A stretch of DNA of 44,021 nt from DASPRG01 sp963796125 (GTDB lineage: Bacteria > Nitrospirota > Thermodesulfovibrionia > Thermodesulfovibrionales > SM23-35): contig CAWCKM010000038.1 in assembly GCA_963796125.1 (NCBI GenBank), positions 1-44,021 of the forward strand, in the 5' to 3' direction. The notes under the pieces are model-generated. The model ran no database searches. It saw nothing but the letters and a program-made list of their open reading frames with translations, and was not told the origin of the DNA. The translations under genes were made by a program, and so were the position numbers. The first letter of the stretch is position 1, and each line of letters begins with the position of its first letter. Shown piece after piece: positions 26,043-35,264 of this stretch.

Positions 26043-27335
26043 GTGAAGGATGAAGATAAGACTAAGGAACAACTCCTGGATGAGATACAGCGAATGCGTC
26101 AACGAATTATTATGCTCGAAGTCATCGAAAAAGAGCATAGGCTGACAGGAAAACAGCTTAAGCAACGCATTGAAATAGAGGAGGCTTTGGCGCTGGCCTC
26201 AAGGCTATTTGTCTCAGTGGACGAACCTGACCTTAATCAAATCCTCAAAATTTTCGGAGAGGTAGTTAATGCCAACAGAAGCTATATCTTTTTAATCCGG
26301 GAAGATGGTCGAAGGGCTGACAATACACACGAATGGTGTGATCCTTCAACAGAACCTCAGATGCATAACCTGCAGGGATTGGATTCAGCACTTTTTCCCT
26401 GGTGGATGGAAAAGCTGAAGCGGAGGGAGAACATTGTAATACCTGATGTAAATACTTTACCTCCTGATGCTACTGCAGAGAAAGAGATTATCCAATCTCA
26501 GGGTGTTCGATCACTCCTTGTTGTCCCAATCGGTTCCAAGGAAGGAAAACTTTTAGGTTTCATGGGTTTTGATGATACAGAAAAATGTCGTGCCTGGTCC
26601 GAAGAAGATATAAGACTTCTTCGTGTGGCAAGTGAGATGATAGCAAGATACCTTGACCGGAAGAAGGCTGAAGATCAGCTCAGAGTATCCTTCAGAGAGA
26701 AGGAAATTCTTCTGCGGGAGCTTTACCACAGAACAAAGAACAACATGCAGATTATCTCCAGTCTGCTTAACCTTCAGTCCATGGCCATTGACGACAAGCA
26801 AATGTTGCACGTGATACAGGAGATTCAGAACAGGATCAGGTCATTATCCCTTGTTCATGAGAAGCTCTTTGAGGCAAAGGATTTATCAAAAATCAGTCTT
26901 AAGGACTACATCGAGGATCTTGCCCAGGCTCTACTGACGAGTTACCAGGGGAGTAACAAAAGAATATCTATAACAGTAGATGTTGAGGATGTCTTCATGT
27001 CTCTTGACAGTATTACGAGCTGCGGATTGATTATTAATGAACTGGTTTCCAATTCCCTGAAATATGCCTTCCCGGATGAAGAAACGGGGAACATTCAGAT
27101 AGTACTGCACTCAACAGATAAAGGTGAAATGGAACTCTGTATCAGAGATAATGGTATTGGCTTACCAGAAGGTTTTGATTTTGAGAATCCAAAAACACTG
27201 GGCTTAAAACTTGTTCGCGGATTAGCGGAAGACCAGCTGAGGGGCAAGATAGAACTGAAGGGTGAAAAAAGATCTGATTTTCTGATAACGTTTAAAGAAA
27301 CAACAGGACATAGCAAACAAACAGGGTTATGGTAA
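26043..27335 (+). CDS. GAF-domain sensor histidine kinase (HisKA_2/HWE-like)
   Basis: 430 residues from GTG 26043. A coiled coil (4-50), a GAF domain (~55-205, FGEVVNANRSYIFLIREDG to SEEDIRLLRVASEMIARYLD), then the phosphoacceptor helix RELYHRTKNNMQIISSLLNL (H229) and the ATPase domain (NELVSNSLKYAFP, DNGIGLPEGF, LGLKLV). The H-R-x-K-N-N form of the H-box marks the HisKA_2 type. No membrane segment, so it senses an internal signal. The last codons overlap the response regulator gene start, which is its obvious partner. Ligand unknown. Confidence 0.9.
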   Translation: MKDEDKTKEQLLDEIQRMRQRIIMLEVIEKEHRLTGKQLKQRIEIEEALALASRLFVSVDEPDLNQILKIFGEVVNANRSYIFLIREDGRRADNTHEWCDPSTEPQMHNLQGLDSALFPWWMEKLKRRENIVIPDVNTLPPDATAEKEIIQSQGVRSLLVVPIGSKEGKLLGFMGFDDTEKCRAWSEEDIRLLRVASEMIARYLDRKKAEDQLRVSFREKEILLRELYHRTKNNMQIISSLLNLQSMAIDDKQMLHVIQEIQNRIRSLSLVHEKLFEAKDLSKISLKDYIEDLAQALLTSYQGSNKRISITVDVEDVFMSLDSITSCGLIINELVSNSLKYAFPDEETGNIQIVLHSTDKGEMELCIRDNGIGLPEGFDFENPKTLGLKLVRGLAEDQLRGKIELKGEKRSDFLITFKETTGHSKQTGLW

Positions 27336-27727
27336 AAACAAAGATTTTAATAGTCGAAGACGAAATTATTACCGCTATGAGCTTGCAGCATTTAATGGAA
27401 CTTTGGGGGTACAGAATGTGCGGACAGGCTTCCTCAGGTAAGGAAGCAGTTGAAATAGCAATTAGTGAAAAACCAGACATTGTATTAATAGATGTAAGTT
27501 TAAGTGGTGACATAAACGGAATCGAGGTTGCCAAACAGATACGTTCCTGCTTCAGTATTCCAATTATCTTTATGACAGGTTATTCCGACAAGGAGACGAT
27601 GGAAGAAATCAAAGAGATGGAACCTGCCGGATGCTTTGTTAAACCCCTTGATTTCAACAAATTGAAGATGACTCTCGACTCGATTGTACAAAAGAGCAAG
27701 AAAAATTTGAAAACGAAAAAAGAGTAA
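27329..27727 (+). CDS. Single-domain response regulator
   Basis: 132 residues. Receiver domain with acidic pocket at E10/D11, phosphoacceptor D55 in IVLIDVSLSG, a conserved Thr/Ser in FMTGYSD and lysine in GCFVKPLD. There is no DNA-binding or enzymatic output domain; a Lys-rich tail (KSKKNLKTKKE) follows. The ATG lies inside the 3' end of the histidine kinase gene, so the pair is translationally coupled. Stand-alone receivers act by protein contact or as phosphorelay intermediates. Confidence 0.9.
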   Translation: MVKTKILIVEDEIITAMSLQHLMELWGYRMCGQASSGKEAVEIAISEKPDIVLIDVSLSGDINGIEVAKQIRSCFSIPIIFMTGYSDKETMEEIKEMEPAGCFVKPLDFNKLKMTLDSIVQKSKKNLKTKKE

Positions 27728-27842
27728 TCTCTTCCCATCCACATATTTTATTGCTCCCTTTTTCATTATTCACTGACTCCAATTTGCTATAATTTATTTA
27801 TTAAAAAAGTATGTTTTTTGACTATTACTGTAAAGGAGAGAT

Positions 27843-28875
27843 ATGGAACTGCATTTTACAAAAACCAACGGCCCTGTAGATGAGGCAATCGACAACCTGA
27901 TGGAACTCGCCGGGCATGTTCATCATCCGGAAATTATCCGCGAAATGATTCTGGCTGCTCTCAAGGTCGGCCAGGAGCAAGAGCACCCGGCAGACCTCAA
28001 GCTGATGAACAGCACAATGAAAGAAATGCGTTTTACGTCAAAGGTTTTTGGGCCTTACCATCATGTGCGTAAGGTTTCTGTTTTTGGTTCAGCCCGGACA
28101 AGGCCTGAGGAATCAGTCTATAAAATGGCACACCTCTTTGGTCAAAAACTTGCTGAAGCAGGCTATATGGTCATTACCGGCGGAGGGTCTGGAATCATGC
28201 AGGCAGTTAATGAGGGTGCCGGACCTGATCATTCTTTTGGCATTAACATCAGACTTCCCTTCGAGCAGAAACCGAACCCTGTTATGGAGGGAAACCCTCG
28301 CCAGATTGAATATAAATACTTTTTTAACCGGAAAGTAGCTTTCCTTAAAGAAGCCAGTGCCATTGCTCTGTTCCCGGGAGGTTTTGGCACCCTTGATGAG
28401 GCAATGGAAACAGTCACCTTGCTGCAAACAGGAAAACGTAATCCCATACCGCTTCTCCTTATAGACGAACCGGATGGAACATACTGGTCGAGATGGATCC
28501 GGTTTTTTGAGCAGGAACTCCTGACCGGGGGGTATATCACTGCTTCTGATTTTTATCTGTTTGAGACATATCGATTCTGCAGATGACGCTGTTGAGAAAA
28601 TTAATCTCTTTTACCGTCGTTACCACAGTCTGCGATATGTTGAAAAACAATTGGTGATTCGACTTACATCGGATATCGGTCTCCATGCTGTTGAAGAACT
28701 AAAAAAGCGTTTTTCCGACATCATGCAGCCTTCGGGTTGTATGTATCTCTCAGGTCCGCTGCCAGAAGAAGCTGATGAGCCGGAAATAGCCGATCTCCCT
28801 CGCCTCGTGCTTAATTTCAACCGTAAGGATTTTGGAAAGCTGCGAAAACTTATAGACGCAATCAACGGTTACTGA
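27843..28875 (+). CDS. LOG-family protein (Lonely Guy, nucleotide hydrolase type), frame break near 28563
   Basis: The joined protein has about 343 residues, longer than minimal LOG proteins and like the extended nucleosidase type. Motifs: VFGSARTRP, ITGGGSGIMQAVNEGA and the signature PGGFGTLDEAMET. Start ATG 27843 follows AAGGAGAG. The frame ends in YLFETYRF; the next frame gives HIDSADDAVEKINLFYRRYHSLRYV and a C-terminal extension ending at 28875. Family members cleave nucleoside 5'-monophosphates to base and ribose 5-phosphate. Its stop lies 8 bases before the YgbA-like gene. Confidence 0.8.
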
Positions 28876-28883
28876 CTTTCTGC

Positions 28884-29216
28884 ATGTTTAGCAAAAAACA
28901 GAGGATAAAAAGAGAGAAAAAAACTGTTGAGGCTATGGTAAATATCTACTGCAGAAATCAGCATAAATCTCATAAAAACCTATGTCATGAGTGCAGTGAG
29001 CTTTTGAATTATTCAAAAAGACGCCTTGACCGATGTCCTTTCCAAGAGGGCAAAACTACCTGTGCCAACTGCAGGGTCCATTGCTATAGGCCTTCGATGC
29101 GGGAAAAGATAAAAACAGTGATGCGATATGCTGGACCGCGCATGACATATCGCCATCCTATTTTAGCAGTATACCATTTTATTGATAGCTTCAGAAAAAA
29201 ATCGTTTTGCCCCTAA
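28884..29216 (+). CDS. ygbA: YgbA-like protein (nitrous oxide-stimulated promoter family)
   Basis: 110 residues with a cysteine pattern (YCRNQHKSHKNLCHECSELL, CPFQEGKTTCANCRVHCY) and MRYAGPRMTYRHPILAVYH, typical of the YgbA family. In enterobacteria ygbA is induced by nitric oxide through NsrR and helps recovery from nitrosative stress. The many cysteines suggest an iron-sulfur or zinc centre. Its stop is 17 bases from the stop of the converging siroheme protein gene. Confidence 0.85.
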   Translation: MFSKKQRIKREKKTVEAMVNIYCRNQHKSHKNLCHECSELLNYSKRRLDRCPFQEGKTTCANCRVHCYRPSMREKIKTVMRYAGPRMTYRHPILAVYHFIDSFRKKSFCP

Positions 29217-29233
29217 CTAAACCCCTGTTTAGT
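29216..29233. terminator. Hairpin between converging genes
   Basis: ACTAAAC (29216-29222) and GTTTAGT (29227-29233) pair with a 4-base loop, filling the gap between two converging stop codons. It is AT-rich and weak, but well placed for a shared terminator. Confidence 0.4.
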
Positions 29234-29893
29234 TTAGAGAACAGCTTTCTTGATTTCCTCTGCACCAATACGTTCAACAAATCTTGGAAGTCTCTCCCGC
29301 TGTCTGGCATTCCTTGCATAGTAATCAAGAATTCTTTTCATGAGTTCAATGGTTTCTTTTTCAGGGAGCTTTTCTGCTATCACATCTCCGATTCGTGGCC
29401 TGCCGCCTGAGTTACCGCCAACCACTACTGTCCATCCGTCAGGCGTTGCAAAAACACCTATGTCTCTTACAAAGCTTTCTGCACAGTTCAGTCTACAGCC
29501 AGAAATGCCGAATTTCATTTTGGCAGGGATAAAATCTTTTTTGCCCACATACATCTTTTCGATCTTCGTAGCAAGACCGAGAGAATTACCCTGGCCAAAC
29601 TTGCAGGTTTCAGTACCCGGACATGCCTGTACATAATGGACGCACAATCCTTCTGCAGGCCCTACTTCCATTTCAAGATCATTCCAGGCGCTGTCAACAT
29701 CCTGAGGTCTTATTCCTACAAGGACGATACGCTGTCCTGAGGTTATCTTGATTATCCGGACGTTATATTTCCGGGCAACCTTTGCAAGATTTTCAAGGAT
29801 CTCAGGAGTTAATACACCCATTGGGATTCTTGGCACAATTGCATATGTTTCCTTGTCTCTCTGTAAAATTGCTCCTTTTGGTCCTTCAGTCAT
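29234..29893 (-). CDS. Small siroheme and 4Fe-4S protein (assimilatory-type low-molecular-weight sulfite/nitrite reductase-like)
   Basis: Start at ATG 29893 behind AGGAGGAAT, giving 219 residues. The cluster motif is split as ACPGTETCKFGQGNSLG (Cys-X5-Cys) and FGISGCRLNCAES (Cys-X3-Cys), the siroheme-4Fe-4S pattern of sulfite and nitrite reductases. The length matches the monomeric assimilatory-type sulfite reductase known from Desulfovibrio, and the N-terminal half-domain (AIVPRIPMGVLTPEILENLA) agrees. Physiological substrate (sulfite, nitrite or none) is not decided by sequence. It converges on YgbA. Confidence 0.85.
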   Translation of the reverse strand: MTEGPKGAILQRDKETYAIVPRIPMGVLTPEILENLAKVARKYNVRIIKITSGQRIVLVGIRPQDVDSAWNDLEMEVGPAEGLCVHYVQACPGTETCKFGQGNSLGLATKIEKMYVGKKDFIPAKMKFGISGCRLNCAESFVRDIGVFATPDGWTVVVGGNSGGRPRIGDVIAEKLPEKETIELMKRILDYYARNARQRERLPRFVERIGAEEIKKAVL

Positions 29894-29961
29894 AACTGGA
29901 TTCCTCCTGTTTTTTGTTTTCTCGTCGATCATACAAACCCTGTTAAATGAATGTGAAATAA

Positions 29962-30732
29962 CTAAGCACGTGGCTTTCCATGTCTCAACATAATAAAGCC
30001 TGCCATGGCAACCAAAAACATCAGGATACTGACTCCCTGGGAAAGTGAAATGTGAGGTGTAATAAAACCTCTTGCAACATCTCCCCTGTAAAATTCAATA
30101 ATAAACCGAAGAACAGAATAAAGTATGATGTATGTCATAAAAAGCTGGCCATTAAAGGATTTATGTTTCCGGAGGATAATGAGCATAAAGAAAATAATAA
30201 ACTCTCCTAAGGATTCATACAGTTGAGTCGGATGAAGTGGTATCCCGATCAGGGCAAGGGATTGGGGATCAGTAAAAATAACGGCCCACGGAAGACCCTC
30301 TGCAGGCTTGCCATAACAGCAGCCTGAGTAAAAACACCCGATCCTTCCAATCGCATGACCAATTGCCAGTGATGGGGCAAACAAATCGGCTGTACTCCAG
30401 ACACTCAGGGCGTTCTTCTTCATGTACCAGAGGGCGATGGGTACGGTAAATAGGAGACCTCCGTAAAATACAAGACCACCTTCCCACACCTTGAATACAT
30501 CCAAGGGGTTTTTCATATAGTGACCGGCATTGATCATAACGTAAAATAATCTCGACCCTATGAGGGCTGACAGGAGCATATAGAAGCCCAGGTCCACGAT
30601 TTTATTTGGAGGGATGTCTTCTTTTCTCGCCTGTTTTACAGCAAGAGCAAGGCCGAGGAGAAATCCGGCAGCAACAAGGACTCCGTATGTGTGTATTGTT
30701 AAAGGACCAATTTTGAATAATTCAGGATGCAT
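29962..30732 (-). CDS. lgt: Prolipoprotein diacylglyceryl transferase Lgt
   Basis: 256 residues with about seven hydrophobic membrane segments. Family motifs: start MHPELFKIGPLTIHTYGVLVA, GGLVFYGGL, AIGRIGCFYSGCCYGK and HPTQLYESLGE. It transfers diacylglyceryl from phosphatidylglycerol to the lipobox cysteine of prolipoproteins in the inner membrane. It lies 68 bases upstream of the siroheme gene on the same strand. The last hydrophobic segment ends close to the C-terminus. No odd features. Confidence 0.95.
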   Translation of the reverse strand: MHPELFKIGPLTIHTYGVLVAAGFLLGLALAVKQARKEDIPPNKIVDLGFYMLLSALIGSRLFYVMINAGHYMKNPLDVFKVWEGGLVFYGGLLFTVPIALWYMKKNALSVWSTADLFAPSLAIGHAIGRIGCFYSGCCYGKPAEGLPWAVIFTDPQSLALIGIPLHPTQLYESLGEFIIFFMLIILRKHKSFNGQLFMTYIILYSVLRFIIEFYRGDVARGFITPHISLSQGVSILMFLVAMAGFIMLRHGKPRA

Positions 30733-30914
30733 CAGTCTTTTACATATGATAACACGGATAAACAGAGCAGATGTGAAGAGGAAATAATATAGAAACAGGC
30801 AACATTTGAATTGCAGGGGAAATCACTATTAGTTTCTGAACTGAAGAGGGAAGTCGCCGGGAACCTATTCCACAAGTATGACTACAAATAGTCCAATATC
30901 AAAGCGCAGCGCAC

Positions 30915-31274
30915 TTATGTGTATTGTATTGCAACTTCATAGATAATAGCTGAGTGGTTGGCGGCAGGACCGTTGCCCTCACAAATGAGTTCTCCTTTTG
31001 CCGCTTCTTTCCTGTTTCGGATCATCGCCGTTATAATCTGAGTTAGATCGAACCCACCGTCAACACAATCCTTGTTCAAACAGTCTACCCTGAACAAAGC
31101 ATAACTTCCGGGGAAGAAATTAACGATTCGTGGGAGCGATTTTTGTAATCCCCTCTGGTTGTATATCATGCTAATGCCGATGCTTGTAACCTCGGGGAAG
31201 TGTGTAGCCACAAGGCCTGCATCAAGTCTCTGTTGCATCCTTTCCATCCTTGCTACAGTCTTTCTGTTGTTCAT
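30915..31274 (-). CDS. Hypothetical protein of about 119 residues
   Basis: ATG 31274 (MNNRKTVARMERMQQRLDAG) is preferred over ATG 31325, because a terminator-like hairpin lies between the two and GAGGG precedes 31274. The product has an RVDCLNKDCVDGGFDLTQII segment with two cysteines and a C-terminal beta-rich part (GELICEGNGPAANHSAIIYEV). No membrane segments and no named family that I recognise. It follows cspA on the same strand, so read-through past the terminator could co-express it. Confidence 0.55.
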   Translation of the reverse strand: MNNRKTVARMERMQQRLDAGLVATHFPEVTSIGISMIYNQRGLQKSLPRIVNFFPGSYALFRVDCLNKDCVDGGFDLTQIITAMIRNRKEAAKGELICEGNGPAANHSAIIYEVAIQYT

Positions 31275-31289
31275 GTCCCTCACATATGA

Positions 31290-31316
31290 AAAGACCCCCT
31301 CCAGCAGGAAGGGAGC
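31290..31316 (-). terminator. Intrinsic terminator after cspA
   Basis: On the minus strand CCCTTCC and GGAGGGG pair (one G-T) around TGCT and are followed by TCTTTTC, 14-40 bases past the cspA stop. Confidence 0.5.
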
Positions 31317-31329
31317 CTTTCCCATTTAA

Positions 31330-31530
31330 TTACAGTTTAACAACATTGATCGCCTTTGGACCCTTCGGGCCCTTTTCGGTATCAAAGCTGACCTTGTCAC
31401 CCTCAGCAAGGGTCTTAAATCCATTGCCCTGAATAGACGTATGGTGGACAAAAACATCACTTCCGTCTTCACTCGTGATGAAGCCGAAACCTTTGCTGTC
31501 GTTAAACCATTTCACGGTTCCTTGTGCCAT
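31330..31530 (-). CDS. cspA: Cold-shock protein, CspA family
   Basis: ATG 31530, preceded by AAGGAGGTAAAAGAA, gives 66 residues. RNP1 (KGFGFIT) and RNP2 (VFVHHTS) are intact, as are GTVKWFN and the C-terminal GPKGPKAINV. Such proteins bind single-stranded nucleic acid and melt RNA structure. A perfect terminator-like hairpin with an alternative partner lies in the leader (31568-31611), with no upstream gene on that strand for it to end, so the gene may be controlled by transcription attenuation. A second cold-shock domain is fused to HPF at 41588. Confidence 0.95.
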   Translation of the reverse strand: MAQGTVKWFNDSKGFGFITSEDGSDVFVHHTSIQGNGFKTLAEGDKVSFDTEKGPKGPKAINVVKL

Positions 31531-31567
31531 TTCTTTTACCTCCTTCTCTATAAATTGAATCTCAGAA

Positions 31568-31611
31568 GGCCACAACAAAAAAAAGCCACAAAGTCAAAAG
31601 TCTTTGTGGCC
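31568..31611 (-). promoter_or_regulatory. Candidate attenuator in the cspA leader
   Basis: On the minus strand GCCACAAAG (31610-31602) pairs with CTTTGTGGC (31593-31585) over an 8-base loop and is followed directly by eight T (31584-31577): a textbook intrinsic terminator 47 bases before the cspA start. A third copy, TTGTGGCC (31575-31568), can pair with GGCCACAA (31611-31604) instead, which would break the terminator. Confidence 0.6.
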
Positions 31612-31768
31612 ATATGAACGCAAAAACTTCTAAAATTCTTATAAAGCATAGCATGTCCTCGAACAGTTAGTCAAGAAGGAAAAAATAGAAGAGTTAATCC
31701 TTCACAGTGACGGGCGGGATTGGATAACTCCCTCCCTTCCCCTTTAACTTAAGAATTGGCTTATTCCT

Positions 31769-31786
31769 CCCCTTAAAGCTAAGGGG
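31769..31786. repeat. Small GC-rich hairpin
   Basis: CCCCTTA and TAAGGGG around AAGC. It lies among CCCTCCC-rich sequence (31705-31790) similar to the palindromic repeats elsewhere. Otherwise 31612-31889 shows no gene. Confidence 0.45.
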
Positions 31787-31889
31787 CCTACCGGAAATTC
31801 GCTTTTGTTGTGATGTTTCAATTATAATAAAAATCTTTGTTGCCAGAGACCGTTCTCTGCAGCACGAAATAACATGCAATGGAGGAATA

Positions 31890-32969
31890 ATGAAAGTTGC
31901 TATTGTCGGCTTGTCGAATTCAGGGAAAACTACAGTCTTTAATGCACTGACAGGATTGAACATTGATACGACCATCTATCCCACAATTTCCGGCGAACCG
32001 AACATCGGTGTGGTAAAAGTACCGGATACGGAAATTGATAATTTGACCGAGATTTACAGACCGAAAAAGACAACTTACGCAACGATTGAATATGTTGATT
32101 ATCTCGGCCTCACAAAAGGCGATGTAAAACAGAACAGGAAGGTCTTTGATTTGATAAAGGACGTTGACGCCATTGTCCATGTGGCAAGAGCCTTTTACGA
32201 TGAATCCGTTATTCATCCGATGGGAAGCATAAACCCGGTGAGGGACGTTGAGACGGGTGAACTTGAACTGGTCTTTGCTGATCTCGCATTGATTGAAACC
32301 CGGCTTGAACGTATGGAGGAAGGGAAGAACCGCGGAAAGAAACCTGATGAAGCGGAAAAGAAACTGCTTCTTAAATGCAGGGATTCGCTTATGAAAGAAA
32401 CAGCACTGAGAGATGTGGAATTCACCAAAGAGGAGATGAAGGCGATGAGGCCGCTGCAGTTTCTGTCAACGATTCCAAAGGTTATTGTTCTGAATACCGG
32501 GGAAAGGCCTGGCGATACAGAGTATGCAAAGGCACTCGAATCATCACTGCTGAATCGTTATCCGGCAGCGAATATCTTGACCTTTTGCGGTAAAATAGAG
32601 ATGGAGATTTCCCAGCTTCCTGACGATGAAAGGGAACCTTTCCTTAAAGAACTCGGTATTGAGGAGCCTGCTTCGAACAGACTTATACAAACATGCTATC
32701 AGATCCTCGGACTCATATCATTCATTACGGTGGGAGAGGACGAGGTGCGGGCCTGGACTGTCAGGAGCAATACAAATGCATTGACTGCGGCTCGAAAGAT
32801 TCATTCAGATATCGAGAGGGGTTTTATCAGGGCAGAAGTCATTTCCTATAAAGACTTCATTGCATCAGGAGGCATGCATGCAGCAAGGGAGAAAGGTCTC
32901 CTGAGGCTTGAAGGCAAGACATACGAAGTGCAGGACGGGGACATTATCAATTTCAGGTTCAATGTGTAG
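31890..32969 (+). CDS. ychF: YchF-type translation-associated ATPase/GTPase with TGS domain
   Basis: 359 residues, RBS GGAGG before ATG 31890. G1 loop GLSNSGKTTVFNALTG, switch sequence TIYPTISGEPNIG, DYLGLTKG, and a degenerate G4 (VLNTGE), as in YchF, whose specificity is ATP in studied cases. A coiled insert (ETRLERMEEGKNRGKKPDEAEKK) and the C-terminal TGS domain (FIRAEVISYKDFI, LEGKTYEVQDGDIINFRFNV) follow. YchF binds ribosomes and is linked to stress responses. recQ begins 80 bases downstream. Confidence 0.9.
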   Translation: MKVAIVGLSNSGKTTVFNALTGLNIDTTIYPTISGEPNIGVVKVPDTEIDNLTEIYRPKKTTYATIEYVDYLGLTKGDVKQNRKVFDLIKDVDAIVHVARAFYDESVIHPMGSINPVRDVETGELELVFADLALIETRLERMEEGKNRGKKPDEAEKKLLLKCRDSLMKETALRDVEFTKEEMKAMRPLQFLSTIPKVIVLNTGERPGDTEYAKALESSLLNRYPAANILTFCGKIEMEISQLPDDEREPFLKELGIEEPASNRLIQTCYQILGLISFITVGEDEVRAWTVRSNTNALTAARKIHSDIERGFIRAEVISYKDFIASGGMHAAREKGLLRLEGKTYEVQDGDIINFRFNV

Positions 32970-33049
32970 ACCATCTTAATGTTCCATTACTTTCACTGTC
33001 GTCATTCCGCTTTTTTGCGCTTTTGATCCTTATGTTAAAATAACTGCCG

Positions 33050-35241
33050 ATGAACCAGACCAGCAGAGACCATGAATACACAATACACAACACACTAAAG
33101 ACCGTCTTCGGCTTTCAGTCATTCCGTCCGAACCAGGAATCCATCATCAAGAACATCCTCGACGGCAGGGACGTCTTTGCCGTGATGCCCACGGGCGGCG
33201 GGAAATCCTTATGCTACCAGTTGCCTGCAACGGTGATGCACGGCACAGCGGTCGTCATCAGTCCGCTCATCTCGCTGATGAAAGATCAGGTAGACGCAGC
33301 GGTTGAAAACGGGATACAGGCCGCGTTTATGAACAGTTCGATGGATGCCGATGAGGTGACTGATGTCTATCGCATGTTGAAATACAGCAAGATAAGCCTG
33401 CTCTATATCGCCCCGGAGAGATTTGCGATGCCGCATTTCCTCGAAAGGCTGAAGACTGCTGCCATCTCCCTTTTTGCCATAGACGAGGCCCATTGCATAT
33501 CTGAATGGGGACATGATTTCCGTCCGGATTATCTCGGTCTTTCTCTTATACCGGAGATGTTTCCCGGTGTGCCGGTTGCAGCCTTTACCGCAACCGCGAC
33601 ACAGAGGGTTCAAGATGATATCATTAATAAGATTGGCCTCAGAAACCCGCATATAGTACGCGCATCCTTTAACCGTCCGAACCTCTTCTATGAGGTTAAG
33701 GCAAAATCGAGAGTAGAATTGCAAATACTTGAGTTTCTCAGGGATCGTCCGGACGAATCAGGGATTATCTACCGGACAACCCGCGACTCGGTAATGGAGA
33801 CAGCAAATTTTCTGAAATCAAAGGGAATCGCAGCGCTGCCTTACCATGCCGGTTTATCCACTGCTGAACGGAAAAAGAACCAGGAGGCGTTCAACAGGGA
33901 TGAAGTGCAGGTAATAGTAGCAACCATCGCCTTCGGCATGGGCATCGATAAATCGAATCTGCGCTTTGTTATCCATGCCGACCTCCCGAAGAATATCGAA
34001 GCCTACTACCAGGAGACAGGGCGAGCCGGCCGTGACGGAGAACCAGCCCACTGCCTCCTCTTTTTCGGAAGGGGCGATATCCCCAAGATCCGTTATTTCA
34101 TCAACGAGATAACGGACGACGGGGAACGTTTCATTGCGATTCAGAAGCTGAATCAGACCGTTGGCTTTGCGTCGCACAACGTATGCAGAAGAAGACAACT
34201 CCTCGGATTTTTCGGAGAGGACTACCCCCGTGATAATTGCGGTAGCCTGCGATATCTGTTCCGGATCAGTTGAACAGATCGACATCACCACCGACGCGCA
34301 GATAATAATGTCGGCCTTATCAAGAACGGGGCAGCGCTTCGGGATAGGCCATATTATTGATATCGTGACCGGCGCGGATACAAAGCGAATCCGCGAGCTT
34401 AGACATAACGAGATCAAGACCTACGGCACTGGCAAAGGAAGGGATAAAAAATACTGGCGGTCTGTTGTTGATGAACTCATTGCACAGGGGGCCGTCATGC
34501 AGGAAGGTGATCCTTACCCTGTGCTGAAGATTACACAAAAGGGTTCCGATATCCTGTTCGGCAGGGAAAGGATCATGGCGTTGAGGAAAGAAGAAGCAAA
34601 GGCGAAGACCGCGAGGGAACGGGACGAATTTGAGGGATATGACAGGACACTTTTCGAGAGGCTTCGTAATGTCAGAAAAAGGATTGCGGAAGGGCAGAAG
34701 GTACCTCCCTATATCATATTTTCAGACAGGACCCTGCATGAGATGTGCAGGCGCTTTCCTTCGACATTATCTGACATGAGAAAGATCAGCGGCGTTGGTG
34801 ATGCCAAGCTTGAACGGTATGGCGAGGATTTTATCAGGGAGATAAAACTCTATCTTGATGAAAACCCCGGGATATCGATTTCAGGAGGGGAATCCGGGGA
34901 CCCCGGCTGTGCGGTTCCTTATACAAAAGAAGAAAAAGGGTGAAACAGTCGAAGAGACCTATGAGTTTTTCAAGGGAGGGATGTCTCTTGAAGACATCGC
35001 CAAACTGCGCAGTCTCGCGCCCTCCACCATAGCATCCCACATGGAACGTCTGATCCTGGATGGTCGTGCTATTAATATGGACCGTCTTGTGGATCCCGGA
35101 AAGCGGCTGAAGATCCAGGAATTTTTCCTGTCCATCGAAGGATGGAACCTTAATCCCGTCGTGGAACATTTCAACGGCACGGTAAGCTATGAAGAGGCCC
35201 GACTTGTAAGGGCACATTTGCACCGTAATCATCAGGCATAG
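33050..35241 (+). CDS. recQ: RecQ-family DNA helicase with C-terminal HTH_40 domain (two frame breaks)
   Basis: Joined length about 730 residues. Motif I MPTGGGKSLCYQLP, motif II AIDEAHCISEWGHDFRPDY, motif VI YYQETGRAGRDG. The zinc site CRRRQLLGFF...DNCG-ACDIC is split by a frame break near 34222 (removing one A restores it). Winged-helix and HRDC regions follow (HEMCRRFPSTLSDMRKISGVG). A second break in an A-run near 34937 leads into ETVEETYEFFKGGMSLEDIA and a helix-turn-helix domain at the end. RecQ unwinds DNA during recombination repair. uvrD follows after 23 bases. Confidence 0.85.
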
Positions 35242-35264
35242 ATCCCTGCCCATCTTTTTTATCA

